Shown here in pieces: positions 59,948 to 64,000 of a DNA stretch of 64,000 bases. Position numbers and translations under genes: made by a program. The DNA is from Coprinus comatus (lineage: Eukaryota > Basidiomycota > Agaricomycetes > Agaricales > Agaricaceae): positions 310,001 to 374,000 of the forward strand of contig JAWPGT010000006.1 of assembly GCA_034638255.1 (NCBI GenBank). Direction: 5' to 3'. Below the pieces are notes generated by a model, which did no database searches, was not told where the DNA came from, and saw nothing but the letters and a program-made list of their open reading frames with translations. Each line of letters opens with the position of its first letter. The stretch's first letter is position 1.

Positions 59948-62900
59948 AGTTGGTGATTGAAGGGGTGGGAGGGAGATTGGGGAAGAGTCGCGTGGAGAAG
60001 GGCAGTTATAAACCTTCTGCGAGAAGGGGGAAGGTGACTTTCATTTCACGTCAACCGTTCGCTTTAAATACACCGAGACTAAAGAAGGTTGACATTCATT
60101 TCCGCAAATGTTGAAAATAATGTTAACGCCATATGTCCAATAGGCATCGACAAATCTGACGTGTAAGTATCATTCCGGGGTTAGTAGAGGACCCTGTTGG
60201 TGTTGCGGCATATCGGACATTTTTGATGGAGTACAACAAACACCTCGATCTATATGGATTTCCTTGTTATAAAATGAAATACCTACAGAGTACTTAGCCC
60301 TTCGTTGTCCTCAATTTGGTGGCGACAGCATGGAGACAACCTGTCTCGTCAATAAGCGCGCGGGTACACCGTCGGGCCGGCACCTCCGCACCCAAGATTG
60401 GTCAAGATCACCAGGCATCTACTCCGTCTGTCGGCTAGAGCAGGCTAGAGCACTCTTCACCGTATCACACTACACACTTGCTACCTCAGGATACATCTTG
60501 AGACAAAGAAAAAGTGCCGAGTCGCAGTCTTTCGTACCTCACTTTTGAAAGTATTGTGATACCACAAAAATAGACTAGGAGAGCCCCGATGTAAGTTAGA
60601 TCAGACTTTGGGTTACAAGTTAAGTAACTAGTTAGGATATATTTTTCTTTATCAAAGGAAGGAGTAACGTACGAAGTATCACCACCACTTAGGTGTTTTA
60701 ATGGGTACCAAGGATACCAGAACTTCATTTGCCCTAACTTGACCAAGCTTCATTAATCTAGTCGCAGGCGTACACACACGCTTCTTCTAAGAACTCAGGT
60801 AGTAGCAGCACCAACGTCAACGATCTCTTCCCGCTTTTTCTGAGGGCGTACATCACATCAAGTTCAATCTAAACTGCTATCCAAGCCTTCAAAAAATTAC
60901 TAAAAAAGAGCTCCGATCACGCATTTGTGGATCTGTTCAATGACATTGTGGGGGATATCGGATTGCGCCTACACATCATTACTTATCCCCATTGGCCCTT
61001 GGACAAAGAATTCGCGAGGGCGAAATGAATAATTTACAAAAAAAAAAGAGGTATCTGTATGCTGACAGGCCAGCTTCCGCCAAGGGCTCGGAGCTTAGTT
61101 GATTGGTGTTTCACCTCCTGGACTCTTTCTAACGGTTTATAGAGAATTTGAATTGATTTTTTTGCACCAATTTTACATTCAAAATTCATTGTGAGTCGAG
61201 TAGGTACCACCATCACCCCTCTGAAATTTTGGAAAATGGTATATGTCGCCAAGTGATATGACGTGCACATATATTAACTGATTTACAGGGTTAATAATTA
61301 TTATACAGATTCTTTCAACGTCACACTGTCTGACTCAGGTCTGACTAGTCCCAGTTCTTGTACGTCATGCCATATCACCAATAGGGTTGATCAGCCCTAT
61401 ATAAGTACTTCGCCTATGAAATATTAAGAAAACAAAACCTAGTCCAAGCCAAAAATGGTTGTTTCCACCTTAACTCACACAAGGAAAGCAAGCAACCATG
61501 AGTCCTAGTTTCCTATGTCACGGACGTCAAATATTATAACATTGAGCGCAGACCGGATCGGTATGTCGATGTGCCTTCCGATCTGCTCGTTTTATACGTT
61601 AGTAAGCTCACTGTTCGCGTGAGGTAGACGTTAACTTGCTGCATTATATTCCGGTTAAGTGATGTTGGGTGTGGTAATGATATACGGTAACGGGCATAAG
61701 CCCTTGCGGATCCATCTAACGGCGGCCGTATTTATTATTGTTCACCATGAAGTAGTAACTCCGAATCACATATTAATCGATAGTGGCACTTGGATTAATA
61801 TCTAGATGGTAAAGGCTACTAAAGGCTACTCGCCTATGGGTTCCCCTTGCCAAAGATGGCCGGTATAAGAAGGCCACTTGAAAACCAAGCCGCACCTAGT
61901 ACCGTAAGTTTTGGTCTGACTCACCGCCGGGCTTCAACAACCGCAATGTACGTAGTATGATACTTCTCTGTAACCCTGTATACATGCGTGCTGTCAATAT
62001 CAGGGACATCCACCTCCGAACGGAGGAACCTCATCTTGTTCCAGATTCTTCCAATAATACCCTTCCAACCCACAACGGTGGAACCTGCACCAGGTGCATG
62101 AGCCTACTATGAACCAAGCTTTATCATGTTGGTGTCACCGGTGTCCTCAAATAAGGATACAGGTGAAGGTTAGCATAACCTAGTATTACAACCGCCTACA
62201 ACTACACGAAACAATTGGACCCTGGAATACGTAAATTGAATATAGCATCCAAAATGACACCCATCTTGGACTCGAAAGCGATGGAGTTTTTTCAACAAAC
62301 CGAGAGAATTATAACAGCGCATACCACCCACTAGATTATAATATATCTCCTATGTTTTACTCTGCACCAGAGGCCTAGAAACATTCATCTTCATGCAGAA
62401 TCAGAAGGAACCTGCTGGACAGCAACAACCTCAAGTTCATAGCGGATGCCTTTGAATATTCAGTTTTTCGGCAAGTATAAAAATGATATCTCGTTTCTGT
62501 CCATGAAAGTAGCGGCGCAGAGAGACGTTCTAGTGTAAATGAGTGAAAAATATGGATAAAAAAAGCTTGTGGTTACGGCTTCGATGACATGCTCTGCAAT
62601 TGCCGGTGAGAAAAATATTTAAATTGAATAAGTGTGGAGCTGGCCTTATGGCTGTATGGGAAACGGATAGTAGTGTAAAATTTTATCCTTAGTTTTACAC
62701 CACCATGTTCACCGGTAAAACTCCGCCATTCCTCGTGAATAGTGCAATCCTGAGGTTGGGACACCACTGGGCCCTCGCAACCCTAGCGAGCAACTCGTTT
62801 TTCAGAGGCGAAAAATAACAGAGTCTGAATTTGACTAACAGCTAGTAATAGATATATGTTTTGTTATACATACAACTTATTACAGTTGAACCACATTATC

Positions 62901-63708
62901 GGAGTTTGCCGATTAATTAGGAGATTCCGGGGGTTCCCTAATCCGGTCACTTTGATGTGGCTTCATACTAGGGTGATGTAAACAATTGTCGTCCAATTGT
63001 TGACTTGAGTAAACAACAAAGGTCGTTTACCAGGGTTGATTACACGAGTAGACAATGGTTATTAACATTTATTACAACCATTGTTCATACATGCATTCCC
63101 GCCAGTCCAAAAATCGACATATAACAAAGAACCGAAAACTGATCCACAGACAAGTGTTCAAACAAATCCAAGATGTGAAGTTATTAATAATCTCTCGAGT
63201 CAATTGACATATTATTCATTTTCGGCCTATTTCAGTCGTTCTTGTACTTCCCTACGCCATGGTAACTCCCATTCGTTCATTATCACACCCCAGAACACCT
63301 TGTCATCTTGGCGGTTGAATACATCTACCCGTTCAGGAACATTATCATCACATGGATTTACTGAGGTTTCGCGGGGCTTTTATTTGAGCAGATTTCAGCA
63401 GAGGGATGAAGGTCACTGAAAAATACCTCCTATCCCGCAACATGTCAACGGATATGTTTCACTGGAAGAAAGAACTTCACGGAAGGGGCTCCAGATTAGG
63501 GTTAAATTTTCCCATGGAGTACTTACTTCCCTTCTGCTGTGAATGAGGTATCGGTCCGGCGGCAAAATTGCGGGGTAATCCTGGATATCTATAACCCAAG
63601 TGAAAGCAGTTCCAATGTTGGCAGGACGGCCCCCATTTAAAAAGCATTGTTTGAAGAATCCAACTTCTACCTTCTTTTCCCCCCCTTCAAACCGCAAACA
63701 CCAATAAA
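59948..63708. other. 3.8-kb gene-poor stretch with possible transposon debris
   Basis: No gene seen. A direct repeat of AAAGGCTACT lies at about 61810-61829. Near 62881 a sequence resembling a pogo-type terminal repeat appears, and several short hairpins follow to about 63085. The last few hundred bases are the xylose reductase promoter. Confidence 0.45.
62883..62947. mobile_element. possible solitary pogo-like transposon end (weak)
   Basis: CAGTTGAACCACATTATCGG flanked by TA, followed by an imperfect internal palindrome (ATTATCGG...CCGATTAAT) and a C/G patch (CCGGGGG, CCGG). Fungal and animal pogo/Fot elements have terminal repeats of this style. No partner end or transposase is in the window, so the call is weak. 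Confidence 0.2.
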
Positions 63709-64000
63709 ATGTCTCCCATCCCAACAATCAAGCTCAGCTCTGGCTATGAGATGCCTCAGGTTGGGTAAGTTAAACATCTTTACAACTCGATCCTTCTAGA
63801 TCTCTTAATCTATGGTATTGAATTATGGCAGATTCGGATTATGGAAGGTTCCTAATGATGCCACTCCTGATACTGTCTACAACGCGATCAAGGCTGGCTA
63901 TCGCCTTTTCGATGGTGCCTTTGGTATGATTCTTAGCTTCCATGTACCAAACCATGTTGATGTTCCTTATCAGATTATGGTAATGAGAAAGAGGCCGGAA
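63709..64000 (+). CDS. XYL1: D-xylose reductase-like aldo/keto reductase, 5' part
   Basis: Only the first exons fit before the window edge. ATG at 63709 opens [19 protein letters not shown], then after an intron (GTAAGT...GGCAG) [30 protein letters not shown], and a third exon starts DYGNEKEAG. The join GFGLWKVP and the Asp-Tyr pair in GAF-DYGNE (catalytic Asp and Tyr of AKR2) are textbook xylose reductase. These enzymes reduce D-xylose to xylitol with NAD(P)H. Gene continues beyond 64000. Confidence is high for the family, slightly less for the substrate. Confidence 0.9.

Overview
The window is nuclear DNA of a filamentous or yeast-like fungus. Genes are split by many short introns (mostly 45-110 bp, GT-AG with two GC-AG exceptions), intergenic spacers are short between housekeeping genes, and the protein set fits Basidiomycota, most likely Agaricomycotina: a Cpk1/Kss1-type MAP kinase, Tup1, a CCCH protein, paired type-B carboxylesterases and a tandem pair of basidiomycete-style multi-pass membrane proteins. 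The species cannot be fixed from sequence reading alone. No viral, CRISPR, rRNA or convincing tRNA sequence was seen.

Layout. 1-1.7 kb gene-free; 1.7-3.7 kb L-fuconate dehydratase-like enzyme (+); 4.0-6.6 kb Tup1 corepressor (+); 7.6-10.4 kb two tandem short-chain dehydrogenases (-), each with a reading-frame break; 10.9-12.8 kb mitoribosomal protein mL41 (-) and Tsr3 (+) sharing a 134-bp divergent promoter; 13.5 kb CsbD-like stress protein (+) facing eIF2-alpha (-); 15.7-18.4 kb ferric reductase (-) with three iron-type GATA sites upstream; 19.8 kb small unknown protein (-); 20.6-23.2 kb double CCCH protein (+); 24-26.7 kb ribokinase and MAP kinase (+) separated by only 49 bp; 28.6-33.6 kb tandem carboxylesterases (+); 34.4 kb metallothionein (+); 34.9-36.2 kb Rad51-like paralog with altered Walker motifs (-), divergent from a multi-RRM protein (+, 36.4-38.1 kb); 38.4-40.0 kb GH16 chitin-glucan transglycosylase (+), convergent with a giant UNC80-like protein (-, 40.1-47.9 kb); 48.6-49.8 kb secreted beta-carbonic anhydrase (+); 53.2-59.9 kb two paralogous seven-helix membrane proteins (-) in gene-poor DNA; 63.7 kb the start of a D-xylose reductase (+) cut by the window end.

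There is no single operon-like pathway. Loose themes are sugar metabolism (fuconate dehydratase, SDR pair, ribokinase, xylose reductase), metal handling (ferric reductase, metallothionein) and signalling (MAPK, Tup1). The most testable observations are the iron-GATA cluster upstream of the ferric reductase, the Walker-degenerate Rad51 paralog, the fungal UNC80-like protein, a lineage-specific insertion in eIF2-alpha, the GC-AG intron inside the MAPK glycine-rich loop, and frame breaks in both SDR paralogs. Splice sites were assigned by eye from consensus and conserved protein joins, so exon ends are predictions.
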